This document shows, piece by piece, positions 33,797 to 42,999 of a stretch of 64,000 nucleotides of DNA. Numbering within the stretch: the first letter of the stretch is position 1; each line of letters begins with the position of its first letter. The stretch covers positions 310,001 to 374,000 of the forward strand of contig OZ242309.1 of assembly GCA_965208015.1 (NCBI GenBank), read 5' to 3'. The position numbers were made by a program, and so were the translations under genes. The notes beneath the pieces are model-generated. The model saw only the letters and a program-made list of their open reading frames with translations, had not been told where the DNA came from and made no database searches. The DNA comes from Bin87 sp965208015. GTDB lineage: Bacteria > Chloroflexota > Dehalococcoidia > Lucifugimonadales > UBA3495.

Positions 33797-35239
33797 TCAA
33801 GAAGCTATCCTGGGCTGGCGGGCGCGTACGCCGAAGGCGATAGCGGCGGCGGCGGCGGTTGTCGCGCCGATGCGGAAGACGTCGCGGTAAGCCAGGAGAA
33901 ATGCCGTGTCCGCGGGGTGGCTCGCGGCGTAGAGGTCGCTGAGGGCGGAAAAGACAGCGCCGACCATGGCGACGCAGAGCACGGTGCCCGACGCCTGGGC
34001 CAGGGACATCGCGCCCGATGCGGTGCCGTAACGCTCCGATGGTACAGTGCCGAGCATCAAGGCGTAAGCGGCGGACTGGTACCAGCCCACGCCGAGACCC
34101 ACTACCGCGATGCCGACGGCGACGTGCCAAACGGCGGAATGGGCGTCGAGCATGGACATGGCGAAGAGGCCCACGGCGGACATCAGCAGGCCGAAGAAGC
34201 CGACGGGTCGCACTCCCCACCTGTCGCAGAGCCAGCCGCCGACGGGCGAGGAGACGATGTTGGAAATCGACATAACGGCCAGCATGATGCCGAGGGTGAC
34301 CGGGCTGCGGCCGAGCGCGTCGGTGATGTAGAACGGGAAGATGAACCAGATAACGAACTGGGAGAAGTGGCCCAGGAACATGGCGCCGACGGCGGTCTGG
34401 AAGCCGGGCAGACGGACCAGCGCGCCGGGCAGCACCGGAGACGCGGCGGAACGCTCGACTCGGATCAGGGCGACGAGGATGGGTGGGGATGCGGCGAGAA
34501 GGGCGAGCACGGGAATAGACGTCCAGCCGATAGCCTGGCCCAGGCGTAGGCCGATCATGAGACACAGTAGCAGCGAGAGGACGAGGGCGGAACCAGGCAG
34601 GTCGAACCGGGGTTTGGCCACGTCGGTAGGTTGGTTCCCCAACGTCCGGGGTATGGAGAAGAGGCCGATGACGAGGGCGAGGCCGGCCAGGGGCAGGCGG
34701 CCGGCGAACACGGCCGGCCAGTCGAACAGTTGGATCAGGGGACCGGCGCCCAGGGTAGATGTGACCATCCCGAGCGCGAGGCTGGCCGACGTGAATCCCA
34801 TGGAGAGTCCGCGGCGATGCTCGGGGAAGACCGAGGCGGCGATGGCCGGGGCGGTGCTGTAGAGGCATCCGGTGCCCAGGGCTTGGAGGACGCGGAAACC
34901 TACCAGCACCTGTAGGGTGGGCGACAGAGACAGGCAGACCATGGACACGAGGTAAGTAGTCGTGCCGAACAGGTAGACCATCCGGAGGCCGAAGCGGTCG
35001 GCGAAGGCGCCAGCGCCCAGGGCGAGGCCGGCGCGGGTGGCAATGAAAACGACGATCACCCACTGGACGGAGGCTAGGTCGGTCTCGAAGGCGTCGCGCA
35101 TGGCCGGCAGGCCGACGTTGACGGCGAAGTCCAGGGACGCCAGGACCATGCCCAAGGCGGCGGCGGATGCCAGCAGGAGGGTGCGCCAGGTGATCCGACC
35201 GGACATCGCAGGCGCGTTGGTGTCGGATTGGGCGCGCAT
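33797..35239 (-). CDS. MFS transporter, DHA2-like (14 TM) efflux pump
   Basis: 480 aa, about 14 hydrophobic segments, as expected for the EmrB/QacA (DHA2) family. Visible are LDFAVNVGLPAMRDAF in TM1, WVIVVFIATRAGLALGAGAFADRFGLR covering the motif-A region, the antiporter-type TM5 segment LALGMVTSTLGAGPLI, and SPVGGWLCDRWGVRPVGFFG in the second half. Probably exports drugs or other small molecules by proton antiport; substrate unknown. Convergent with aprB, with a terminator between. Confidence 0.87.
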   Translation of the reverse strand: MRAQSDTNAPAMSGRITWRTLLLASAAALGMVLASLDFAVNVGLPAMRDAFETDLASVQWVIVVFIATRAGLALGAGAFADRFGLRMVYLFGTTTYLVSMVCLSLSPTLQVLVGFRVLQALGTGCLYSTAPAIAASVFPEHRRGLSMGFTSASLALGMVTSTLGAGPLIQLFDWPAVFAGRLPLAGLALVIGLFSIPRTLGNQPTDVAKPRFDLPGSALVLSLLLCLMIGLRLGQAIGWTSIPVLALLAASPPILVALIRVERSAASPVLPGALVRLPGFQTAVGAMFLGHFSQFVIWFIFPFYITDALGRSPVTLGIMLAVMSISNIVSSPVGGWLCDRWGVRPVGFFGLLMSAVGLFAMSMLDAHSAVWHVAVGIAVVGLGVGWYQSAAYALMLGTVPSERYGTASGAMSLAQASGTVLCVAMVGAVFSALSDLYAASHPADTAFLLAYRDVFRIGATTAAAAAIAFGVRARQPRIAS

Positions 35240-35387
35240 GGCGGTTGATTTTACGCCATGCGGGGAGAGGGCGGCGGGCGACGGTGAGCAGTTTCGTGGT
35301 ACAAGGGACGCCCGGACATTCAGGATTTGTAATGCCGCTCCAATCCATCAGATTGAAGCGGATGTGGAACGCTTGCTGCGGCGCGTC

Positions 35388-37235
35388 CTATGCCAGGCCG
35401 TGTTCGGCGAGGACGGGGCGGATCGCGTCAACCAGCGGCGGTAGGTATTCGTTCCAGTCGCCGACGATGCCGTAGTCGGCGGCGCGGAAGATCGCTGCCC
35501 GATGGTTGCGGTTAATGGCGAGGATCACGCCGGCCTTCTGGATGCCCACGGTGTGGTTGAACGCGCCGCGGATGCCGACGGCCAAGTAGACCTGCGGGGC
35601 AATGGTTCGCCCGCTGATGCCGACCTGGATGTGGTGGGGCAGCCAGCCGGAATGCACGACGTTGCGCGTGGTGCAGATGGACGCGCCGATGCTGGAGGCC
35701 AGCTGCTGGGCGGCGGCGACGTTTTCTTCGCCGATGCCCATGCCGAGGCCGACCACGACCTCTGCCGAGGTGAGTTCCAGCGCCCCGTGCTCTTCGGAGA
35801 CGTGCTCGCTGACCAGGGTTACGTCGACATCGTCGGTGGGTGAGGCCGGGATGGCTTCGATTGCGGCAATGGCTCCCGGCTCGGGTTCGGCAGGAGACAG
35901 GACGCCGGGGCGAAGAGTGACCAGGTTGGGGAGAGTCTTCGACAGGATGGGGGCGACGACGTTGCCGCCCAAAGCCGGCTTGAGCTGGACCAGTTGGCCG
36001 GCGTCGTTAATTTCGAGGTCGATAGCATCGCCGGTGAGGCCGAGCCGGCGACGGGCGGCGATGCGGGCGGCGAGGTCGCGTCCATCGGCGGTGGCGGCGA
36101 ACAGGATGGCGTAGGGCGGATTGTCGCCGATGGCGTCGGAGAGGGCGCGGGAAACGCCCCGGCCACAGAGCACACCGAGGTGGGTGGTGTCCAGGGTGAG
36201 AATGCGGTCCGCGCCCGCCTCTGCCAACTGAGTGGTGACACCCGATGCAGGTTCCCCGTCCTGGATGACGACGGCAACCACCTCGCTCTGGGTGATGGGA
36301 GTGAGAGCACGGGCCTTGCCGAGCATTTCCAGGGTGACCTGGCGCACGCCGTCGGCGGCCAACTCGGCGACAACCCAGATGCTGCGGTCGCCGCCAGCGT
36401 GCCGGGCCAGCGCGGTGTCTCCGGGGGCGGAATCCGCGGCCCCGGACAGGACGGACAGCCGGTCACGGAGCTTGTCGGCGACCTGGCGGGCAGCTTCCTC
36501 CGGGGTCTCATCGCGGATGACGACGGCGAGGCGGTCGGGTTCGACGAGACGGATATCCTCGACCCAGGTGGGAGATCCGTCGAGGCCGAACAGGGAGAGA
36601 TCGTCAGTGAGGTCGGCGCACGTGATCTGCTCAATGCTGCGCTCCTGCGCCTCGGTCATCTCGTCGCGGCCGGGATAGCGTTCCTGGCCGGCGCCCTCGG
36701 TGACGCAGACCACGGCGGGCAGCGGACACTCGATTACCTGGTATCCCTCATCAGTAGCGCGTTCGGCGACGATGCGATTTTCGGACCGGTCCACGTCCAG
36801 CTTGCGGACGTTGCTGATGTGGGGCAGGCCCATCAATTCGGCGACCTCGGGTCCGACCTGGCCGGTCTCGGCGTCGCTGCTGTTGCGTCCGCACACGATG
36901 AGGTCTGGGGACTCGCGCTGTAGCGCCAGAGCCAACGCCTGAGCCGTGGCCAGGGTATCGCTGCCGGCCAGGGCGCGGTCGGAGAGAAGGATGCCCCGAT
37001 CGGCTCCCAATGCGTAGCACTGGGTCAGGCCCTCAGCGGCGTTGGGCGGCCCCATGGACAAGGCGATGACGGAGTCCTCAGAGCCGGCCTTGAGGTCGAT
37101 GGCCATGTTGATGCCGAGGAGGTCGAAGGGGTTGATCTCGGACGGGACACCCTCGCGTTGGATCACCTTGTTCTCGTAGTCGAACTCGATGCGGGAGACT
37201 ACGGGAACGAACTTGACGCAGACCGCGATTTTCAT
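35388..37235 (-). CDS. Fused electron transfer flavoprotein, beta-alpha in one chain
   Basis: 615 aa. Residues 1 to about 270 are EtfB: MKIAVCVKFVPVV, INPFDLLGINMAIDLKAG, and the AMP-site motif GRNSSDAETGQVGPEVAELM. Residues about 285-615 are EtfA: SIWVVAELAADGVRQVTLEM, a mid Rossmann part, and the FAD-binding domain with GISGRTIAPQVYLAVGIRGA, HTVGIQKAGVILAINRN, and ADYGIVGDWNEYLPPL. Both are normally separate proteins of about 260 and 320 aa, so nearly complete subunits are joined without an internal stop. It accepts electrons from acyl-CoA or other flavin dehydrogenases; no ETF-quinone oxidoreductase is adjacent. Confidence 0.92.
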   Translation of the reverse strand: MKIAVCVKFVPVVSRIEFDYENKVIQREGVPSEINPFDLLGINMAIDLKAGSEDSVIALSMGPPNAAEGLTQCYALGADRGILLSDRALAGSDTLATAQALALALQRESPDLIVCGRNSSDAETGQVGPEVAELMGLPHISNVRKLDVDRSENRIVAERATDEGYQVIECPLPAVVCVTEGAGQERYPGRDEMTEAQERSIEQITCADLTDDLSLFGLDGSPTWVEDIRLVEPDRLAVVIRDETPEEAARQVADKLRDRLSVLSGAADSAPGDTALARHAGGDRSIWVVAELAADGVRQVTLEMLGKARALTPITQSEVVAVVIQDGEPASGVTTQLAEAGADRILTLDTTHLGVLCGRGVSRALSDAIGDNPPYAILFAATADGRDLAARIAARRRLGLTGDAIDLEINDAGQLVQLKPALGGNVVAPILSKTLPNLVTLRPGVLSPAEPEPGAIAAIEAIPASPTDDVDVTLVSEHVSEEHGALELTSAEVVVGLGMGIGEENVAAAQQLASSIGASICTTRNVVHSGWLPHHIQVGISGRTIAPQVYLAVGIRGAFNHTVGIQKAGVILAINRNHRAAIFRAADYGIVGDWNEYLPPLVDAIRPVLAEHGLA

Positions 37236-37256
37236 TGTATTTGGCTCCTTGGCGGA

Positions 37257-38645
37257 CTATGAAGTTAAGGCGGCGCTCAGCCGGCCGCGGATCTGGGACT
37301 CCAGGCTCTGGAGATTCTCACTGATCGATACCGGGAAGTGATCCGGCTGGCGGAGGTTACGATGCTCTTGGGGCAACCGGGAGAGGCCATCAGCGACGCG
37401 CTGGCGGGCGTCGCTGATTTCATTGGGTGGGATGACGTGATGGCCGTCCTGCATCGCCAAAACCAACAGCGGTTCTCCAGATGATGGGGTTTCGGTAGAC
37501 AGGCCGATGACATCGCTCGCCATCATGCCGTCCGAGCCGTACTGGCGAAAGACCTGCTTGGCGGCGGGCAGCGACTCCTTGCCCTCGCTGAGCTTCATCA
37601 CCGGCCGACCGTTGTAGCTGACCATCTTGTAGACCATGTCGCACGAAGGAGCGTCGGCCGAGACGCCGACGCGAGTGCCCACGCCGAACATGTCGATGGG
37701 CGCGCTGTCCGCAACGAGGCGCTCAATTGCATACTCGTCGAGGCCGCCGCTGGCGACGATGCGGACGTATTCGAGACCGGCGTCGTCGAGGATCCGCCGG
37801 ACCTGGCGGCTGAGGGAATCGAAGTCGCCGGAGTCGAGACGGACGCCGGTGAGCCGCTGGCCGTCGCGCTCCATCTCTTGGGCGACGGTAACGGCGGCGT
37901 GGGCGCCGCTTAGGGTGTCGTAGGTGTCCAGCAGAAGGATGCTGCGGTCGGGGAAGGTGCGGGAATAGGCGCGGAAGGCGTCGATCTCGTCCTCGAAGCT
38001 GGTGATATAGGAGTGGGCCATGGTGCCGGTGGGCGGGATGCCATAGCGGCGAGCGGCAAGAACATTGCTGGTCGCGCCGAAGCCGGCGACGTAGGACGCA
38101 CGGGCCATCTTGAGGCTGGCCTCGGTTCCGTGGGTGCGGCGGGCGGCGAAATCGGCGATGGGCCGGCCCCGGGCGGCCTGAACGCAGCGGGCGGACTTGG
38201 TGGCCAGCAGGGTCTGGTACTGGACCTGGTTCATGACCAGAGTTTCGGCCAGCTGAGCGGCGATTATCGGGCCCGTGACCTCCAGCACCGGCTCGTGGGG
38301 AAAGAACAGGCTGCCCTCAGGCATGGCTCGCACGCTGCCCGTGAAGCGGAAGCCGCGAAGGTGATCGAGGAAGTCCGCGGTGAAGATGCCGGCGCTCCGG
38401 AGGTAGTCAACGCTGTCGCTGTCGAAGGTCAGCGCTTCCAGGCAGTCCAGGGCGTCGTCGACGCCGGCCGCGACCAGGTAGCCACGGTCGGGCGGATACT
38501 CGCGCACGTACAAGCTGAACGTGGCCTCACCGGAGATGCCCTCGGCGAAATAGGACTGCGCCATGGTCAGCTCGTAGAGATCGGTGAGGAGGCCGATTTC
38601 GCCGGCGGGCAACGGCAGATACGGAGGCTGGCTGGACAGGGTCAT
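37257..38645 (-). CDS. pncB: Nicotinate phosphoribosyltransferase
   Basis: Makes nicotinate mononucleotide from nicotinate and PRPP for NAD salvage. 462 aa. Motifs are GLLTDLYELTMAQSYF at the N-terminus, RRTHGTEASLKMARASY, GIPPTGTMAHSYI with the conserved histidine, LLLDTYDTLSGA, GVRLDSGDFDSLSRQVR, and DMFGVGTRVGVSADAP. Its stop is 21 bp before the ATG of the fused ETF gene on the same strand. Divergent from argJ across a 172-bp gap. Confidence 0.95.
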   Translation of the reverse strand: MTLSSQPPYLPLPAGEIGLLTDLYELTMAQSYFAEGISGEATFSLYVREYPPDRGYLVAAGVDDALDCLEALTFDSDSVDYLRSAGIFTADFLDHLRGFRFTGSVRAMPEGSLFFPHEPVLEVTGPIIAAQLAETLVMNQVQYQTLLATKSARCVQAARGRPIADFAARRTHGTEASLKMARASYVAGFGATSNVLAARRYGIPPTGTMAHSYITSFEDEIDAFRAYSRTFPDRSILLLDTYDTLSGAHAAVTVAQEMERDGQRLTGVRLDSGDFDSLSRQVRRILDDAGLEYVRIVASGGLDEYAIERLVADSAPIDMFGVGTRVGVSADAPSCDMVYKMVSYNGRPVMKLSEGKESLPAAKQVFRQYGSDGMMASDVIGLSTETPSSGEPLLVLAMQDGHHVIPPNEISDARQRVADGLSRLPQEHRNLRQPDHFPVSISENLQSLESQIRGRLSAALTS

Positions 38646-38760
38646 GGGCGGGGTTCGCCTCGCGCCATCACGCGGCGTTCGTGCGGGATGCTGGCATTAT
38701 CGGGCGGGGTATGGGGAGAGTCAAACGGGACGTTGGCAAGCGCGGCGCGACCGATACGTA

Positions 38761-38769
38761 TGGTATATT
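38761..38769 (+). promoter_or_regulatory. Extended -10 for argJ
   Basis: TGGTATATT (TGn plus TATATT), no -35 at standard spacing; 49 bp upstream of the ATG. Confidence 0.5.
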
Positions 38770-38817
38770 TATGCGGCAAAAATGCCACATGTTGTCGGCC
38801 CGCAGGAGCACTTTACG

Positions 38818-40044
38818 ATGCCCGCCAGCGCAGATATCACCGCCATTCCGAACGGTACCATCACGTCGCCGCGGGGGTTTTCCGCCGGCGGCGTTTTCAT
38901 CGGCCTCAAGACACGAGGCGAGGACAAGTTGGACCTGGCCATGCTGGTTTCGGACAGCCCATGCTCGATTGGCGGGGTGTTCACCACCTCGGCCATCCGG
39001 TCGGCAACAGTGGACCTGGACCGGGAGCGGGTGGCTCGTGGTCAGGCCCGGGCGCTGATCGTGAACGCGGGAATAGCAAACACGTGCGTCGGGGCGCAGG
39101 GCTACAAGGACGCTGAGGAGATGACCCGGCTGGCCGCCGACAAGCTGGGGCTCGCCGCCGAGGACGTGCTGGTGTGCAGCACCGGCGTCATCGGGGTCGA
39201 GCTGCCCATGTCGCTGATCCGGTCCGGGGTGACGGAGATCTCCCTGGATGACGCCGGCGGGCCAGAGTTGGCGCGGGCGATGATGACCACGGACACCCAT
39301 CCCAAGGAAACGGCGGTGTCCTTCACCGCGTCCACGGGGCGGACCATCACTATCGGCGGTGTTGCCAAGGGCTCGGGGATGATCAACCCGAACATGGCTA
39401 CGATGCTCTCGTTCGCGGCCACGGACGCGGCGGTGGATCCCGGGTTTCTGCAAATGACGGTCAAGGCAGTTGCCGACGAGACCTACAACATGCTGACGGT
39501 CGACGGTGACAGCAGCACCAACGACACCTTCCTGGCCTTCGCCAACGGTCAGGCAGGGAACCCGGTCATTGACGACCGCTCACCCGACGCCGAGGCGTTC
39601 ACCAATGCGCTGCACCAGGTGTGCGCCAACCTGACGCGGATGCTGGCCCGGGACGGCGAGGGCGCCACTCGCCTGCTCACGGTTCAGGTCGACGGCGCGA
39701 GGGACGTCGGCGACGCCCGGAAGGCCGCACTGACCATCGCGGAAAGCCCGCTGGTGAAGTCCGCGGTGTACGGTGCAGACCCGAACTGGGGCCGGCTGAT
39801 GATGGCGCTGGGCCGCAGCGGCGCCGAGGCGGTGGAGGAGAAGGTTGACCTGTTCGTCAACGGGGTTTGCATCATGGAGGCGGGAACGCCGGTGCCCTTC
39901 CACCGGGACGCCGTTGTGGCGCTGATGTCCGGCGAGCAGGTGGACTTCCGAGTGAGCCTGAATCTGGCGGACGGGGAGGCGACGGCCTACGGCTGCGACC
40001 TCACCGAGCAGTACGTCATCATCAACAGCGCGTACACTACCTAA
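38818..40044 (+). CDS. argJ: Bifunctional ornithine acetyltransferase / N-acetylglutamate synthase
   Basis: 408 aa from ATG 38818, with AGGAGC about 9 nt upstream; the frame is open further upstream without similarity. ArgJ recycles the acetyl group in arginine synthesis. It is made as a precursor that cuts itself before the Thr in the motif KGSGMINPNMATML, visible here. Other blocks are NAGIANTCVG, VCSTGVIGVELPM, TVDGDSSTNDTFLAF, and the C-terminal DPNWGRLMMALGRSG. Followed by argB. Confidence 0.95.
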   Translation: MPASADITAIPNGTITSPRGFSAGGVFIGLKTRGEDKLDLAMLVSDSPCSIGGVFTTSAIRSATVDLDRERVARGQARALIVNAGIANTCVGAQGYKDAEEMTRLAADKLGLAAEDVLVCSTGVIGVELPMSLIRSGVTEISLDDAGGPELARAMMTTDTHPKETAVSFTASTGRTITIGGVAKGSGMINPNMATMLSFAATDAAVDPGFLQMTVKAVADETYNMLTVDGDSSTNDTFLAFANGQAGNPVIDDRSPDAEAFTNALHQVCANLTRMLARDGEGATRLLTVQVDGARDVGDARKAALTIAESPLVKSAVYGADPNWGRLMMALGRSGAEAVEEKVDLFVNGVCIMEAGTPVPFHRDAVVALMSGEQVDFRVSLNLADGEATAYGCDLTEQYVIINSAYTT

Positions 40045-40127
40045 TCGGAAACTGCGTCGTTGGCTGAGTAGCGGCCGGCGCCGGCACTGATCGCATCATC
40101 CCAAGCCGCAAGGTGAGGAACGCCGAC

Positions 40128-40931
40128 GTGTCAGAACAGTTCGCAGAACCGCCCATCGTAGTGAAGATTGGCGGCAGCACGCTGGGGGGCAATGACACCT
40201 CGTTGCAGGACCTGGTGGCGCTGCACGCTTCGGGCAAGCCGGTGGTGATTGTGCACGGCGGCGGCAACGTCATCAGCGAGTGGATGCAGCGGCAGAACCT
40301 GGCGCCCAACTTCGTCAATGGGTTGCGGGTTACCGATGGGCCGTCGCTGGAAATCGTGGTCGCGGTACTGGGCGGGCTGGTGAACAAGGAACTCACCGCG
40401 CAGATGCAGCAACTGGGGGCGCCCACCATTGGGATCAGCGGCATGGACGGAAACCTCCTGCAGGCCCACGTGGCCAACCCGGACCTGGGTTACGTGGGCG
40501 AAATCGCGGCGGTGGATCCCGAGCCGGTGCGGGCGATTGTGTCGGCGGGGTTCATCCCAATGGTGTCGCCCATAGCGGTGGACGTGAGCAAGGACAGCGA
40601 GCACGCGGGTAAGCCGTTGAACGTGAACGGAGACACGGCGGCGGGGGCGCTGGCGCATGCGCTGCGCGCGGAACGGATCATTTTCCTGACCGACGTGGCC
40701 GGGGTGATGGACAACGGGGGCCGGGTCATTCCGCGTCTGGACGCGCGGGGGGCGGAACAACTGCGCGCGTCCGGCGTGGCCCGGGGCGGGATGTTGCCCA
40801 AACTGGCGGCGTGCCTGGATGCGCTGGCGGACTCGGCGGTGCCGATAGCGCACATCGTGGACGGGCGGGAACCGGGAGCGGTGATGAACTGCGTGAACGG
40901 AAGGCCGCTGGGGACGAGGATCACGCCGTAG
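40128..40931 (+). CDS. argB: Acetylglutamate kinase
   Basis: Second step of arginine synthesis. 267 aa from GTG 40128, chosen because AAGGTGAGG lies 9 nt upstream; an in-frame GTG at 40113 lies inside that ribosome site. Motifs are PIVVKIGGSTLGG, PVVIVHGGGNVIS, NVNGDTAAGALAHAL, FLTDVAGVMDNGG, and ARGGMLPKLAACLDAL. The amino-acid-kinase fold is complete. Same strand as argJ, 83 bp downstream; the pair lacks the other arg genes in this window. Confidence 0.95.
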   Translation: MSEQFAEPPIVVKIGGSTLGGNDTSLQDLVALHASGKPVVIVHGGGNVISEWMQRQNLAPNFVNGLRVTDGPSLEIVVAVLGGLVNKELTAQMQQLGAPTIGISGMDGNLLQAHVANPDLGYVGEIAAVDPEPVRAIVSAGFIPMVSPIAVDVSKDSEHAGKPLNVNGDTAAGALAHALRAERIIFLTDVAGVMDNGGRVIPRLDARGAEQLRASGVARGGMLPKLAACLDALADSAVPIAHIVDGREPGAVMNCVNGRPLGTRITP

Positions 40932-40954
40932 GGCGGGCCGCGGAACGAAAGTCA

Positions 40955-40981
40955 AAAGGGGCGGGTGCACTACCCGCCCCC
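40955..40981 (-). terminator. Terminator for the minus-strand gene ending at 41015
   Basis: 9-bp perfect stem GGGGCGGGT/ACCCGCCCC (40959-40981). On the minus strand it is followed by TTTTGACTTT. It may also stop argB transcription coming from the other side. Confidence 0.75.
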
Positions 40982-41014
40982 CCTTGTATCTGGGGACCGT
41001 CGACGCGATGCAGA

Positions 41015-41479
41015 TCAGGCGGCGATGAGGTCCTTGGAGATGGCGTCGGGGATGAGATCGCCCTCGGCGGCCAGATGTGCCTTGATGGCTTCGGCGGCGG
41101 CGTTGACCATTTCCGAATCCAGATTGGCTGCGGCCTCCGGATATCCGGCCTCGGACAGGTAGGTCGCGGTCTGCTGGCGGAACTGGTCCAGAGAGTAGTC
41201 CATCTGAGCGTCCGCGTCCCGCATTTCCTCGGGGTAGTCAACGTGGGATCCGCCGGCGCCGAGCTTGTCGTAGCCGCCCTTGTGCCAGTGGCCGCGGGCT
41301 CCGTGGGGGTCGAAGCGGATGATTTCAACGCCCTGAACGTCCACGCCAAAGGTGGGGCCGCCGAACTTGGCCTTGAGGCAGCGTAGCGGCCAGAGATACA
41401 TCGTCACGTCACCGGACTTGCTCAGCGGGCGAACCATCACGCGGCCCAGATAGGACTCGCCATCGATCATCGTTGCCAT
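41015..41479 (-). CDS. Hypothetical protein
   Basis: 154 aa soluble protein, no family recognised. The N-terminal half is beta-rich and glycine-rich (PTFGVDVQGVEIIRFDPHG, ARGHWHKGGYDKLGAGGSH) with several histidines. The C-terminal half is helical and Ala-rich (EAGYPEAAANLDSEMVNAAA). A strong ribosome site, AGGAGG, lies 8 nt before the ATG and is immediately preceded by a GC-rich hairpin (separate entry). Own terminator downstream. A single-gene unit that may be translationally controlled. Confidence 0.7.
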   Translation of the reverse strand: MATMIDGESYLGRVMVRPLSKSGDVTMYLWPLRCLKAKFGGPTFGVDVQGVEIIRFDPHGARGHWHKGGYDKLGAGGSHVDYPEEMRDADAQMDYSLDQFRQQTATYLSEAGYPEAAANLDSEMVNAAAEAIKAHLAAEGDLIPDAISKDLIAA

Positions 41480-41494
41480 GAAAAATTCCTCCTG

Positions 41495-41529
41495 ACGGCG
41501 GTTTCAATCCGCCGGGTTCTGACCGCCGT
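41495..41529 (-). promoter_or_regulatory. Leader hairpin abutting a ribosome binding site
   Basis: Minus-strand leader arms ACGGCGGT (41529-41522) and ACCGCCGT (41502-41495) pair perfectly. An internal CGGCGG can pair alternatively with the same 3' arm. The hairpin ends 1 nt before AGGAGG (41493-41488). Confidence 0.5.
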
Positions 41530-41613
41530 ATAGTAACACAACATCGGTTCCCCATCTTAAGCATCACTTGGTTATACTCACCCCAGGCACGACACACAAA
41601 GTTGAGAGATTTG

Positions 41614-42999
41614 ATGGCTCGTTCAACCCTGAAAGTCGGCAGTGGAATACTGCTGGCGGCGCTTTTCGCGTTGTCGGTAGCCGCATGCGCTCAGAGCGCG
41701 GCGCCGGCGGAACAGTCCACAGAATCGGTGAGCTCGACATCGGTGAGCTCGACGGCGGCGCCTGCGGTTGCGCTGGTGTCGGGAGACTCCGAGCCTGCGG
41801 CCGAGCCAACCTCCGCGTCTATAGAGTCTGTCGAGGCGACGCCGGCCGTAGCGCTGCCTACGGGCGAACTGCCGGCGACTCAAGCGCCGACGTCGGTGCC
41901 GGCGGAGGAAGGGAAAGCCAGGCCGATTGCCCCGGACATTCCCAACGTGGAGGGCATTGACGCCTGGCTGAACTCGGACATGGAGCTGACCATCCAGGAA
42001 CTCGTGGGCGAGGGAAACGTTGTGCTGGTCGACTTCTGGACCTACACCTGTGTCAATTGCATCCGCACGCTGCCGTTCCTGCGGGAATGGTGGTCTCAAT
42101 ACGAGGATGACGGATTGGTGATCCTGGGCATCCACACGCCGGAGTTTGAGTTCGAGAAGGATTACGAAAACGTCTCCGAGGCGCTCATGACACACGACAT
42201 CGGGTGGCCGGTGGCGCAGGACAACGACCGAGTGACATGGCGGAACTTCGAGAATCGCTACTGGCCGGCCAAATACCTGTTCAATAGCCACGGCGAGATG
42301 ATCTACTCTCACTTTGGGGAGGGAGCCTACGGCGAGACTGAGCAGAGGATCCGCAACGCGCTGGTGGAAGCCGGCGCCGACCTGTCGGATGACCCGCTGA
42401 ACCTGCCGGAAGACCAGGTGCGCGACGCCGCATTCCAGTCGGCGCGGATCAGCGGGAGCGCCCCGGTGACGCCCGAGCTGTATGCTGGCTGGCAGCGGAA
42501 CGTGGGCGTGGCCCGAGCGGGTCGTCACCCCTACGTGGCCCAGTACGAGGACTACTTCCAGTCAATTCTCGACGACGGAAGTGGCATAATCGACGTTCAA
42601 GTGCCTCAGGACCTGCATCCGCACCTGCTGTACTTTCAGGGTATCTGGTCGGTGGAGCCGGAGCGCATCCGGCACGGGCGGGTGACCGAGGAGTTAGAGG
42701 ACTATTTGGCGTTGAACTACGCGTCCAAGAGCGTGAACGCCGTGCTGACCTCGGACTCTGGCGAGCCATACGAAGTGGTTGTTACGGTGGACGGAGCGAT
42801 GCTGACCGAGGAGAACGCGGGGGCGGACATCCGGTGGGATGAAAACGGTTACTCGTACATCCTGGTCGACGAGCCGAGGATGTATGGCATCGTGGATAAC
42901 CCGCAGTACCTGCCGCAGTCGATCCTGACCATGCGCTCGAACTCGGACGACTTCGGCCTGTTTGCCTTCACCTTCGGCGTGTACGCGGAGGGTCCGTGA
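41614..42999 (+). CDS. Thioredoxin-like lipoprotein (DipZ/TlpA C-terminal type)
   Basis: 461 aa. The signal peptide ends in the lipobox SVAAC with Cys25. A Ser/Thr/Ala/Pro-rich linker follows (about residues 26-110). The thioredoxin-like domain begins near 115, with the redox motif DFWTYTCVNCIRTLPFLREW as in DipZ-type proteins. The C-terminal 180 or so residues resemble the carbohydrate-binding-like module of DipZ (PELYAGWQRNVGVARAG and later beta strands). Acts outside the membrane, probably in disulfide or peroxide chemistry. ATG 41614 is chosen with a nearby GAGAG. Its stop overlaps the next lipoprotein start (TGATG). Confidence 0.85.
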   Translation: MARSTLKVGSGILLAALFALSVAACAQSAAPAEQSTESVSSTSVSSTAAPAVALVSGDSEPAAEPTSASIESVEATPAVALPTGELPATQAPTSVPAEEGKARPIAPDIPNVEGIDAWLNSDMELTIQELVGEGNVVLVDFWTYTCVNCIRTLPFLREWWSQYEDDGLVILGIHTPEFEFEKDYENVSEALMTHDIGWPVAQDNDRVTWRNFENRYWPAKYLFNSHGEMIYSHFGEGAYGETEQRIRNALVEAGADLSDDPLNLPEDQVRDAAFQSARISGSAPVTPELYAGWQRNVGVARAGRHPYVAQYEDYFQSILDDGSGIIDVQVPQDLHPHLLYFQGIWSVEPERIRHGRVTEELEDYLALNYASKSVNAVLTSDSGEPYEVVVTVDGAMLTEENAGADIRWDENGYSYILVDEPRMYGIVDNPQYLPQSILTMRSNSDDFGLFAFTFGVYAEGP

